Source: a virus. Taken from it: a stretch of 26,770 nucleotides of DNA. A program made the position numbers and the translations under genes. How positions within the stretch are numbered: the stretch's first letter is position 1; the number at the start of each line of letters is the position of its first letter. Below, piece by piece: positions 20,316 through 26,770 of the stretch. Location: positions 1 to 26,770 of IMG/VR virus record IMGVR_UViG_3300048586_000089; one strand, given 5' to 3'. The notes under the pieces were generated by a model. The model did not search any database and was not told where the DNA came from. It saw nothing but the letters and a program-made list of their open reading frames with translations.

Positions 20316-20651
20316 TTACTTGTCCATTTTGGTGAGGTCAGCAACGGCGAAAAGCGAAGGGCCGTCACTGTGGGCAACAAAAGCCCATCCGTCATGGATA
20401 GCCAAAACAGTCCCTTCTGTCGTGTATCGGCGCACCGTATCCCCAACCCGAATCGAGTTCATCTCGGGCACGGCGGGTTCGAGCAATCGAACAATTTCGG
20501 TGGGACTGTAGGAACAGCCCCAAGTGTTGTTTTCTTCTTCTTCGTCCCACAGAACAAGGATTCCACCGTTCTTGAGAACCTCCACAACACGGCCACATGT
20601 ATTGTCGAGCTTGTAGCGCACCCGGTCACCGACCTTAAATGTGTGGGTCAT
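20316..20651 (-). CDS. SH3-like/KOW-type repeat protein, paralogue B
   Basis: 111 residues, ATG at 20651. The architecture equals paralogue A without the middle linker: FKVGDRVRYKLDNTCGRVVEV with ILVLWDEE, then IRVGDTVRRYTTEGTVLAI with AFVAHSDG. The leader (AAAGGAAACRACACATGAC) is nearly the same as in paralogue A. Two GTCTATCATC motifs lie 32 and about 107 bases upstream of the start. Confidence 0.7.
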   Translation of the reverse strand: MTHTFKVGDRVRYKLDNTCGRVVEVLKNGGILVLWDEEEENNTWGCSYSPTEIVRLLEPAVPEMNSIRVGDTVRRYTTEGTVLAIHDGWAFVAHSDGPSLFAVADLTKMDK

Positions 20652-20682
20652 GTGTCGTTTCCTTTCACAACTCTCAGAAAAC

Positions 20683-20767
20683 GATGATAGACGTGTAGGC
20701 TACCATCCGTTGTTGATACACGCCGTCGCCCCAGGCGGGTCATCCCGCTGCGGTTATGATGATAGAC
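20683..20767 (-). repeat. Two copies of the GTCTATCATC motif in a gene-free gap
   Basis: Copies at 20683-20692 and 20758-20767, both inside the 183-base gap before paralogue B, both preceded by TACAC. The gap holds no supportable gene. Each contains TATCAT, one base from a -10 box, but no -35 match lies at the right distance. Confidence 0.55.
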
Positions 20768-20834
20768 GTGTATTAATAACGGAGGGGAAAAGGTGGACAG
20801 TTTATAACCCCATGTCCAGGGGGTTTGTCGCCGG

Positions 20835-21350
20835 TTAGGCCGCCTCTTGAAGGGCGGGCTTGGCAACAGCGTTGCCTTCAGCACCAATGGTGCCAAAGTT
20901 GCGAGCTTCCAGGGCGCGGAGCGTGCGGATGATGCGCTTCACGTCGGCATCGTCGCTATTCTTCTCGAAGCGCTTCAGCAGCTTGTCGAAGCTGTCGGCG
21001 AAGCTTTCGCTGTCGAAGGTGGCATCCTTCTTTTCCCGCTTCATCTCGAAGGGGTTAACTTCGCTTGCGCCGACGACATTGAAGGGCTTGGCGCTTTCGC
21101 TGTTGTCCTTCTTGGCAATCTTGTTCGCCGTCTCGAAGGTAACGGGCGAGAAAGCCCGCGCCCAGTCACGAAGCTTCGATTGCATGAAGGCGGGGCAGCC
21201 GAACACAAGCCGTGCCAGCGGCATGAAATCCCCGTGCTGTTCGGCGTGCGCCAGACACATGACACCGGCCTTGTGGGCCAGCACCGTGCCGCGCGCAGTC
21301 GCCTTGATGGCAAGGTCGATTGCCTTGTCAAGTTCAGTCTTACGAGCCAT
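20835..21350 (-). CDS. Hypothetical helical phage protein
   Basis: 171 residues; ATG at 21350 has AAGGAA 7 bases upstream. The N-terminal two-thirds is predominantly helical and resembles a widespread class of small phage proteins with an AEQHGD segment (LAHAEQHGDFMPLARLVF). The middle is Lys/Asp-rich (MKREKKDATFDSESFADSFDKLL), the C-terminus Ala-rich. Function is not known. It is the first well-supported gene of the leftward arm and directly follows a CTAG-rich array that could control it. Confidence 0.65.
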   Translation of the reverse strand: MARKTELDKAIDLAIKATARGTVLAHKAGVMCLAHAEQHGDFMPLARLVFGCPAFMQSKLRDWARAFSPVTFETANKIAKKDNSESAKPFNVVGASEVNPFEMKREKKDATFDSESFADSFDKLLKRFEKNSDDADVKRIIRTLRALEARNFGTIGAEGNAVAKPALQEAA

Positions 21351-21681
21351 GTCAAAGTTCCTTACGCTATTCCTAGTCCCTAGTGACTAGGCTTTAACTA
21401 TGCGTAAGGGGGTTACAGTCATGGCTAAAGACTAGCCACTAGACCTAAGTTGCCTGTCAACCAGGCTAGACCTAGGTTACTAGTGAATAGTCATACTAAC
21501 CAACGCTATCAGGGCACAAGCCCTATTCGCGTTGTCATCCCTTGCCTAAGGGGGGCACCCATGCGGGGACATGGGGGGCTGGCTGTTGCTGCTACCTCTC
21601 GACCGATACCCTAGGGGCATCAGGATTAGCAGCAGCTAGGCCTGCCGTGCGGTTTGACCGCTATGTATTAGCGCCAGCTTG
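21351..21681. other. Gene-free stretch upstream of the first leftward gene
   Basis: No coding frame here is convincing. It holds the CTAG cluster (21373-21483), a short hairpin AGGGC-ACAA-GCCCT near 21510, and distant arms TGCTGCTA...TAGCAGCA around 21590-21650. G+C is high in the right half. It may be an operator or an origin region. Confidence 0.5.
21372..21483. promoter_or_regulatory. CTAG array, putative operator region
   Basis: Eight CTAG tetramers begin at 21373, 21380, 21387, 21432, 21439, 21466, 21472 and 21480, several with 7-base spacing. CCTAGTC/GACTAGG is a perfect 7-base inverted repeat at 21372-21391, and CTAGACCTA occurs twice (21439, 21466). It ends 22 bases before the start of the 171-residue gene. 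Confidence 0.5.
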
Positions 21682-22002
21682 TCAGGCTGGCCCCTTGGTG
21701 CGCGGCGCATTGCTATCGCTGACGCGATTGCGCAACCGCTTAGATTGCAGCCTGCCCGGTTTCAGGCTTGGCGCGTCGCCGCGCGTGAATCCTTGAGCGT
21801 GGCCGACTGCAACCATGTCCAAGCCAAGCCGCGACCCGCGTGTCTGCAAAGCGGTCGGCACAATCCCGCAAGAGATTGTTCCATCCGCCAGCATAGCGCC
21901 GGGGTTAACTTGTTCCCGCCGAACAGGCGTTAGGCTGGCAAGTGCCTTTCGGGCTTGCTTGGCCTTGGCGCGTCGAGCGCGGCGGGATGATGCGTTGGAC
22001 AT
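21682..22002 (-). CDS. Possible small Arg-rich protein
   Basis: 106 residues from ATG at 22002, with only GGGG upstream. The start is highly basic (SSRRARRAKAKQARKALAS), followed by LTPVRREQVNPGAMLADG and a mixed C-terminus. Third-position G/C bias fits a coding frame, but the other strand is also open across part of it, as expected in GC-rich sequence. Two GTCTATCATC motifs and a palindrome lie 77-118 bases before its ATG, as before other leftward genes, which supports it. The alternative is a noncoding leader. Confidence 0.4.
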   Translation of the reverse strand: MSNASSRRARRAKAKQARKALASLTPVRREQVNPGAMLADGTISCGIVPTALQTRGSRLGLDMVAVGHAQGFTRGDAPSLKPGRLQSKRLRNRVSDSNAPRTKGPA

Positions 22003-22078
22003 GCCCCAGCATATGGCAGGGCCGCCTAGGGCTGTCAAGGGGTATCATCAAATAAATGTGACAGGGGCAGGGGCAAGC

Positions 22079-22120
22079 GATGATAGACGCTAACGAGCTC
22101 GTTATGCGGCGATGATAGAC
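22079..22120 (-). repeat. Two GTCTATCATC motifs flanking a 14-bp palindrome
   Basis: GATGATAGAC at 22079-22088 and 22111-22120 (plus-strand reading) flank the self-complementary TAACGAGCTCGTTA at 22091-22104. The arrangement looks like a paired operator. Confidence 0.55.
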
Positions 22121-22188
22121 GCTCAGGGCGAGACCAGGAGCATGACCAGGACCAGGGACGAACGCACTCGCGATGCAAGGGCCATGCC

Positions 22189-22260
22189 CATTGGCATGTC
22201 ATTGGTATGCTATAGGTGCATATCTGATATGCTACCAGGGCATGGCAGGTGGAGGCGGGA
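22189..22260. repeat. Short direct and imperfect repeats, CATG/ATGC-rich
   Basis: CATTGGCATG (22189) and CATTGGTATG (22200) are direct repeats with an 11-base period. TATGCTA, GCATATC, ATATGCTACC and GGCATGGC follow. It resembles iteron-like or operator sequence; the function is unknown. Confidence 0.4.
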
Positions 22261-22437
22261 TGGCACGGGAAATGCAGAGTGCACTATGTATGCCAGGTCA
22301 GGGGGATAGCTAATGCGAGGCGCTATCAACAGGTGATACCCTACTAACATTCACAGAGTCGATATGTCCTCCCCCTAGGCCTCGGGGTTGATGTGGGGGG
22401 CAGGGGGTAGCGTGTTTCTTGCATATCACCCCTCCTA

Positions 22438-22454
22438 AATTTCTAGGAGAAATT
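22438..22454. repeat. Perfect inverted repeat
   Basis: AATTTCT-AGG-AGAAATT, 7-base arms with a 3-base loop. It has no adjoining T-run, so a regulator-binding palindrome is as likely as a terminator. Confidence 0.4.
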
Positions 22455-22494
22455 CACGGGTTTTGAAAAAGGGGGTAGGACTTAATACAAGAAA

Positions 22495-22591
22495 TAGCGG
22501 GAGGTCGCCCAACCCGCTACAAGAAGTCTTTATTAGCAATACCTGCCGGAAGATTTATCCTTCGGATGGTTACTCCCGGCCCAACCCGCTA
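22495..22591. repeat. Hairpin and duplicated 13-mer in the leftward leader
   Basis: TAGCGGG (22495) and CCCGCTA (22513) are perfect 7-base arms. The 13-mer GCCCAACCCGCTA occurs at 22507-22519 and again at 22579-22591, 72 bases apart. In the leftward transcript these appear as two TAGCGGGTTGGGC elements near the 5' end. Confidence 0.5.
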
Positions 22592-22702
22592 ATAAGAGTA
22601 TATATAGTAGTTTATTATCTCTCTATATATCTTTTTAAAGAAAAAGAAAAAAAAGGAAAAAAAGAAAAAGAAATCTTTTCTTCTTTAACTCTCTATATAA
22701 AG

Positions 22703-22731
22703 ATTATACCATTACCTAAAAACCCTGTCAA
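22703..22731 (-). promoter_or_regulatory. Main leftward sigma70 promoter
   Basis: TTGACA (22726-22731), a 17-base spacer, TATAAT (22703-22708), with TGG before the -10. It matches consensus at all twelve positions and would drive the leader and the long leftward gene set. Confidence 0.85.
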
Positions 22732-22744
22732 GTCTTTTTTTATG

Positions 22745-22773
22745 TTGACACCAATATTTTTTGATGTTATAAT
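22745..22773 (+). promoter_or_regulatory. Rightward sigma70 promoter for the structural genes
   Basis: TTGACA (22745-22750), 17 bases, TATAAT (22768-22773), with an extended TGT -10. Its -35 is only 13 bases from the -35 of the leftward promoter. Initiation near 22,780 leaves a leader of about 45 bases with AAGGAA before the first gene. Confidence 0.85.
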
Positions 22774-22824
22774 ATGTGTATGGTACGGACAGAAAAGGGA
22801 AGAGAAGGAAAGGAATAATTAAAA

Positions 22825-23562
22825 GTGACACTTACGCTTAGTCCTATTACAAGCCAGTACGCTTCAGTCACTTCGTTAAATCTCAATTTTGAATTAATTG
22901 AATCGTGGAGTGCTACTATTCTACCTAAAACAGGTGGAAGCATGGCAGGCAACATTGACATGAATGGGTTCAGGCTCCTTAACCTGCCTGCTCCTACAGA
23001 GCCTACAGATGCTGTACGGCTCATTGACCTCGATACAGGTGGACTTGATATCAATGATATTGTTCCTGACCAGTCAGCTAATGCTACTAAGTTCCTTTAT
23101 ACTGATGGTACTACTGTTAGTTGGGCTACTGCACCCGGAACGCCAGGTGCGGGTATCAGTCAAATCACAGCCGGTACTGGCCTCACTGGCGGTGTCATTA
23201 CTACTCTTGGGACTATTGCTCTCGCCAACACCGCTGTAACCCCCGGCAGCTACGGGTCCGCAGGCAACGTCCCGGTCCTGACTGTGGACGCCCAAGGGCG
23301 AATCACTGGGGCCGCCAACACCGCCATCAGCATCACAAAGTCGCAAGTGTCCGACCTCGGGACTATCGGCACAATGGCAGCCCAAGCCACGACATCCTAC
23401 GTTCCTAAGGCAGGTGGAGCTTTCACAGGGGTTATCTCCCAAAGCGGCCAAGGGGCTTACGTCCACCACAACAACAGCGCCCTTACAAGCGGGCGTATCT
23501 TTGTTCAAGCAGCGGGGGCACCCCCGGCCATGAACAACGGGGACATTCTCCTTGAGTATTAA
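22825..23562 (+). CDS. Tail-fibre-like structural protein
   Basis: 245 residues from GTG at 22825, with AAGGAAT about 10 bases upstream. The N-terminal segment NLNFELIESW and MAGNIDMNGFRLLNLPAPTEP is the phage tail-fibre start pattern. It is followed by ITAGTGLTGGVITTLGTIAL and VTPGSYGSAGNVPVLTVDAQ, typical trimeric fibre repeats, and VPKAGGAFTGVIS. It presumably forms part of a host-contact fibre or appendage. G+C rises about 400 bases into the gene, so the distal part may have been exchanged. Its end overlaps the next gene by 11 bases. Confidence 0.75.
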   Translation: MTLTLSPITSQYASVTSLNLNFELIESWSATILPKTGGSMAGNIDMNGFRLLNLPAPTEPTDAVRLIDLDTGGLDINDIVPDQSANATKFLYTDGTTVSWATAPGTPGAGISQITAGTGLTGGVITTLGTIALANTAVTPGSYGSAGNVPVLTVDAQGRITGAANTAISITKSQVSDLGTIGTMAAQATTSYVPKAGGAFTGVISQSGQGAYVHHNNSALTSGRIFVQAAGAPPAMNNGDILLEY

Positions 23563-24013
23563 GGTCAAGGACAGCACAGGGACTCTTCGTACCATTAGTC
23601 GTATTCGATTAATGGACAACGGCGTTCTGCGTACCATCAAGTCGGTTAAAGTAAAAGACAGCACTGGGACTCTTCGTACCGTACATTCTTCTCTCTCCGT
23701 TTCGCCCAATGCAGCTTCCTTTACCGGCTTTGGTACGCAGACACCCGTTCTGACAACGCCCAGCGCCCTTGTGACCGCAACCGGGGGTACCGGCCCCTAC
23801 ACCTACGCATGGAGCGTTGTCAGCAGCGAGGGCACGGGTACCGGCTCCGCGGTCAGCACATCAAGCGCACAAACAAACTTCAGCGCCACAGGGCTCCTAG
23901 AGTTCGTTCCGCTAGTGGTTCTGTTCCGCTGCACGGTAACCGACAGCCTTGGGGCTACAGGCTCCTGTGACGTTACCGCTAGCTTTACTAAACTTGGAGG
24001 TATTCAACCGTGA
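23552..24013 (+). CDS. Ig-like/PKD-type structural protein
   Basis: 153 residues; TTG at 23552 is the best start but has only a weak GGGGA upstream. The first 45 residues repeat KVKDSTGTLRT twice, separated by IRLMDNGVLRTI, a beta-rich repeat. The remainder (FTGFGTQTPVLTTPSALVTA, TGPYTYAWSVVSS, FRCTVTDSLGATGSCDV) is an Ig/PKD-like domain of the type used to decorate virions. It lies between the fibre gene and terminase and is probably displayed on the particle. Confidence 0.65.
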   Translation: MSIKVKDSTGTLRTISRIRLMDNGVLRTIKSVKVKDSTGTLRTVHSSLSVSPNAASFTGFGTQTPVLTTPSALVTATGGTGPYTYAWSVVSSEGTGTGSAVSTSSAQTNFSATGLLEFVPLVVLFRCTVTDSLGATGSCDVTASFTKLGGIQP

Positions 24014-24591
24014 CAAGCGGCCATTATTTCGAACGAAAGACGGAAGGGGACCCTAATCAAGAGGGAACCCACAGCCGAGGGTACTACACCGCACAGCTCT
24101 TCTACGAGCGTTATATTCTCATGCCACCTTCCAAGAAAAGCGGCAAGCCGAAGTTTACCCTGTACGCAAACAACGTCCCAGGGTGTGTTAACTTCGGAGA
24201 CCGATACGTTGCCCTAGAAGACCCGACAGGGTGGAAGATTTCCATGGAACTTCTTGACGGAGACTACAAGCACTGGCAAGCACTGATGAAGTGCTCGTGG
24301 TTCCGAGAGGCCAAGGAAGTTTGGGACGAAGCGCTTAACGCCAAGCTACAGACTCGGGGGCTTGACGTTATTCAAGAAATCGCCCGAGGAGACAGTGAGG
24401 AGGTCACACCTGCGATTCGGCTGCAAGCGGCAAAGTTTCTTGCCACAAAAGGATACCTTCCGCCTAAAGAGAAAAGCCCTAGAGGGCGGCCTTCCAAGGA
24501 AGAAGTCGAAGGCGAACTCAAACGGGTTGCGGAGTTACACACAACCGTTAGCGAAGACCTTGCGCGTATTGGAAAGAAAGGAACGAATTAA
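24010..24591 (+). CDS. Terminase small subunit (putative)
   Basis: 193 residues from GTG at 24010, with GGAGG 9 bases upstream, overlapping the previous stop as GTGA. The core segments CVNFGDRYVALEDPTGWKIS, DYKHWQALMKCSWFREA and LDVIQEIARGD followed by AAKFLATKGYLP are of the type found in phage small terminases. The C-terminus RGRPSKEEVEGELKR is basic and helical. It binds phage DNA and hands it to the large subunit. Position two genes before the large terminase supports this; identity is by pattern and context. Confidence 0.7.
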   Translation: MTSGHYFERKTEGDPNQEGTHSRGYYTAQLFYERYILMPPSKKSGKPKFTLYANNVPGCVNFGDRYVALEDPTGWKISMELLDGDYKHWQALMKCSWFREAKEVWDEALNAKLQTRGLDVIQEIARGDSEEVTPAIRLQAAKFLATKGYLPPKEKSPRGRPSKEEVEGELKRVAELHTTVSEDLARIGKKGTN

Positions 24592-24593
24592 CA

Positions 24594-24878
24594 ATGGCTA
24601 CTGGCCCCAATACCCAAAAGAATACCCCAGCCCGGCAGAGGGCTCAGGCGAAGTACAACGCCAAGCCTGAGCAGAAGAAGCGCAGGGCGGCCCGCAACGC
24701 CGCTAGGCGGGAGATGATTCGTAGGGGGAAAGCCCGCAAGGGCGATGGTAAGGATGTGGGTCACGCTAACGGCAACCCCAGGGATAACCGGGCGGGGAAT
24801 CTCCGCATGGAGACGAAGGCAAGCAACCGTAGTTTAAAGCGAACAAAGACTGGTCGTAAAAAGGACCCTCGTGACTAA
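24594..24878 (+). CDS. Small basic HNH-like protein between terminase subunits
   Basis: 94 residues, ATG at 24594, with AAGGAACG upstream. The first half is extremely basic (KKRRAARNAARREMIRRGKARKG). The second half reads KDVGHANGNPRDNRAGNLRM followed by TKASNRS, matching the core of phage HNH-type proteins: first His in VGH, then DN...NLR. The last His of a canonical HNH is replaced by Asn, so nuclease activity is uncertain. HNH proteins next to terminase genes assist DNA packaging in several phages. It overlaps the large terminase by 8 bases. Confidence 0.65.
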   Translation: MATGPNTQKNTPARQRAQAKYNAKPEQKKRRAARNAARREMIRRGKARKGDGKDVGHANGNPRDNRAGNLRMETKASNRSLKRTKTGRKKDPRD

Positions 24879-26424
24879 TAACGCAATGCAGGAAATCCGG
24901 GCAGCTGCTGAAGCTGACCTTGAGACGTTCATCCGTCTGGTAGCAAAGTACCAAGTGCTAGGCTCCGTGCATCAAGAACTTCTCTCGTGGATGACACGCC
25001 CCAGTGCTAGCAGCCACCAACTTATTCTCCTCCCACGGGACCACGGCAAGAGCCGTATGGTCGCCTTCTGGGTCGCATGGATGATTACTCGGCAACCGGA
25101 TATCCGCATTCTGTATATCAGCTCTACAAGTAACCTTGCGGAAAAGCAGCTACACTTCATCAAGCAAATCCTCACTAGCCCTATCTACCGCCGCTACTGG
25201 CCCGAGATGATTAACGCAGAAGAGGGCAAGAGGGAAAAGTGGAGCGCCGGGGAAATCAGCGTTGACCACCCCAAGCGTAAAGAAGAAGCCATCAGAGACC
25301 CTACGGTGTTCACTGCGGGTCTTACCACAAGCATTACGGGCATGCACTGCGATGTGGCGGTGCTGGATGACGTTGTTGTGTATGAGAACGCTTACACCGA
25401 GGAGGGTCGTCGTAAGGTTGAATCTCAGTACTCGCTGCTTACCTCTATTCAAGGGACCGGCAGCATTCAAAAGGTCGTAGGGACACGTTACCACCCCAAG
25501 GACCTTTACGGTACTATGATTGAGATGGAGGCGGAAGATTACGACGAAGATGGTAATATTATCGGAAGTACACCAGTCTACGAGGTCTTTGAGCGAGCCG
25601 TTGAGAATGCGGGGGACGGCACAGGGGAGTTTCTCTGGCCTAAGCAACAACGCACAGACGGTAAGTGGTTCGGGTTTGACAGGGCAGAACTGGCGAAGAA
25701 GCGCGCCACCTACCCCGACAAGACCCAATTCCGGGCGCAGTACTACAACGACCCCAATGACCCTGACAACGCCCGCATTGACAGGGACAGGTTTCAATAC
25801 TATGAACCCCGGTTCCTGAAATATGACCAGGGTAATTGGTTCTATAAAGACCGTAAGCTTAATATCTTTGCTGCTGTGGATTTTGCGTACACTGTTCATA
25901 AACGTAGTGACTTCACCGCAATCGTTGTTATAGGCGTAGACCGCGAGTGGAATACCTACGTTCTTGAGATTGACCGTTTCAAGACAGACAAAATCAGCGA
26001 ATACTTCCGACATATCCTAGACCTGCACGGGAAGTACGGCTTCCGAAAACTGGGGGCAGAAACCACTGCGGCTCAAAAGGCTATTGTGAAGGAGTTGCAA
26101 GAGCAGTATATCAAGCCGAACGGTATGTACCTGTCTATTGCTGAACTGAAGCACAGCGCCCATGAGGGGACAAAGGAAGAGCGTATTGCCGCTATCCTTG
26201 AACCTCGTTATGAAAACATGCAGGTGTGGCACTACCGCGGCGGGAACACAACTATTCTTGAAGATGAGCTTGTCAACCGCCACACCCAGCACGACGACAT
26301 GATGGACGCGCTAGCCGCTGCTATCAGCATTGCAGTGCCGCCTGTAGGTATTCTGGCAAGGGATAAAGAAGGTAATAGAAGGAATGTGTCTTATCACCCG
26401 CGTTGGGGCGGCGTCGCCGCGTAA
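24871..26424 (+). CDS. Terminase large subunit
   Basis: 517 residues from GTG at 24871, with AAGGA 5 bases upstream; an ATG 15 bases in is the alternative. Walker A is LPRDHGKS (54-61), and Walker B CDVAVLDDVV lies about residue 165. The C-terminal RuvC-like nuclease domain has FAAVDFAYTVHKRSDFTAIV and a later DDMMDALAAA. It is the ATPase motor and headful/cohesive-end nuclease that fills the capsid. It is followed 26 bases later by the portal gene, the usual packaging order. Confidence 0.93.
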   Translation: MTNNAMQEIRAAAEADLETFIRLVAKYQVLGSVHQELLSWMTRPSASSHQLILLPRDHGKSRMVAFWVAWMITRQPDIRILYISSTSNLAEKQLHFIKQILTSPIYRRYWPEMINAEEGKREKWSAGEISVDHPKRKEEAIRDPTVFTAGLTTSITGMHCDVAVLDDVVVYENAYTEEGRRKVESQYSLLTSIQGTGSIQKVVGTRYHPKDLYGTMIEMEAEDYDEDGNIIGSTPVYEVFERAVENAGDGTGEFLWPKQQRTDGKWFGFDRAELAKKRATYPDKTQFRAQYYNDPNDPDNARIDRDRFQYYEPRFLKYDQGNWFYKDRKLNIFAAVDFAYTVHKRSDFTAIVVIGVDREWNTYVLEIDRFKTDKISEYFRHILDLHGKYGFRKLGAETTAAQKAIVKELQEQYIKPNGMYLSIAELKHSAHEGTKEERIAAILEPRYENMQVWHYRGGNTTILEDELVNRHTQHDDMMDALAAAISIAVPPVGILARDKEGNRRNVSYHPRWGGVAA

Positions 26425-26450
26425 AGAGATAGAGAAGAAGGGAAAGTAGA

Positions 26451-26770
26451 GTGGCACGCACAATTGACATTCTTGATGTTGTAGACAAGGACGGCATTGC
26501 TGTTCGAATCTCCGACCTGTACACCTCTTGGGAAAATTTCCGAGGGGAATGGATTGACGAAAAGAAAGAGATTCGAGAGTATCTTTTTGCTATCGACACG
26601 GACAGCACGACAAACGCTAGTCTGCCGTGGAAGAACAAGACGCACATCCCGAAGCTGTGCCAAATCCGCGATAACCTTCACGCCAACTATATGGCGGCCC
26701 TCTTCCCTAACGAAAACTATCTTGTCTGGGAAGGGGACAACTACGAATCCGAAGTCGTAGAAAAGCGCAA
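26451..26770 (+). CDS. Portal protein, N-terminal part; runs off the window
   Basis: About 106 residues are visible from GTG at 26451, after GAAGGGAAAG. LYTSWENFRGEWIDEKKEIR, LFAIDTDSTTN, SLPWKNKTHIPKLCQIRDNL, HANYMAALFPN and NYLVWEGDNYES form the N-terminal signature of the portal proteins of podo-like phages. The portal is the dodecameric DNA gate at a capsid vertex and the docking site for terminase. The rest lies outside. Confidence 0.8.
   Translation, partial: MARTIDILDVVDKDGIAVRISDLYTSWENFRGEWIDEKKEIREYLFAIDTDSTTNASLPWKNKTHIPKLCQIRDNLHANYMAALFPNENYLVWEGDNYESEVVEKR

Larger units (their letters stand above)
22003..22702. other. Long leader between the main leftward promoter and the first gene
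   Basis: About 700 bases with no supportable gene. It holds two GTCTATCATC motifs and a 14-base palindrome, CATG/ATGC-type repeats near 22,181-22,260, a G-rich tract at 22384-22407, a hairpin at 22438-22454, a duplicated 13-mer at 22507 and 22579, and a 37-base purine tract at 22637-22673. Such a structured leader could hold a replication origin or an antitermination site; neither is shown. Confidence 0.5.

Noticed and set aside
20847-21390. Two long rightward ORFs over the 171-residue gene
   Set aside because: GC-rich third-position shadows with no RBS and no recognised domain.
22637-22673. Purine tract read as a CRISPR or terminator element
   Set aside because: No repeat-spacer structure and no adjoining hairpin; simple low-complexity sequence.
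22463-22822. 119-codon rightward ORF before the tail-fibre gene
   Set aside because: It runs through both divergent promoters and a purine tract (KEKEKKGKKEKE), has no domain, and ends just before the real gene.
25150-26013. 287-codon ORF antisense to large terminase
   Set aside because: Shadow of the terminase gene; no start site or domain.

Overview
The window is part of a tailed double-stranded DNA phage, most likely a podovirus-like phage of a Gram-negative (possibly alphaproteobacterial) host. The evidence is a T7-type replication set (family A DNA polymerase, bifunctional primase-helicase, gp2.5-like SSB, endonuclease I) next to a small/large terminase and portal module. It also carries a B12-dependent ribonucleotide reductase of the kind found in marine podoviruses, and a phiEco32-type COOH.NH2 ligase cluster. 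The host assignment is inference only.

Layout. Everything from 1 to about 22,700 is read leftward; everything from 22,745 onward is read rightward. Two near-perfect sigma70 promoters (TTGACA-17-TATAAT) stand back to back at 22703-22731 (-) and 22745-22773 (+) and divide the two arms, so host RNA polymerase probably transcribes both. No phage RNA polymerase is seen here.

Leftward arm, in transcription order. (1) A gene-poor leader at 22,700-21,350 holds direct and inverted repeats, a CTAG cluster and one doubtful ORF. (2) An accessory block at 21,350-17,790 holds small unknown proteins, two tandem SH3-like paralogues, a 27-residue membrane microprotein, a DUF551-like protein and a pentapeptide-repeat protein, followed by tRNA-Leu(UAA). 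(3) A tightly overlapping eight-gene operon at 17,550-10,911 encodes gamma-glutamylcyclotransferase, an unknown protein, a class I glutamine amidotransferase (C26), a class II glutamine amidotransferase, a phiEco32-like COOH.NH2 ligase, a second unknown protein, an Amidoligase_2 enzyme and an ATP-grasp ligase. This is a candidate phage pathway for building or attaching a peptide or amide. (4) Small genes lie at 10,907-9,358, four of them in a GC-rich patch. (5) Replication and nucleotide genes lie at 9,371-1: primase-helicase with an internal gp4B-like start, phosphoesterase, DNA polymerase, SSB under its own promoter, tRNA-Thr, an HNH gene with a frameshift at a slippery heptamer, PD-(D/E)XK exonuclease, endonuclease I, a second phosphoesterase, DUF3310, a cytosine-methyltransferase-like protein, and class II RNR interrupted by an intein at its conserved Cys.

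Rightward arm. A tail-fibre-like protein, an Ig-like structural protein, small terminase, a small HNH-like basic protein, large terminase and the start of the portal gene.

The replication genes form a self-sufficient DNA synthesis set: RNR supplies dNTPs and host DNA is presumably degraded by the nucleases. The ligase operon is the most distinctive accessory system. A repeated 10-mer (GTCTATCATC on the minus strand, six copies, one orientation) sits upstream of several leftward genes and is an unexplained regulatory or recombination signal.
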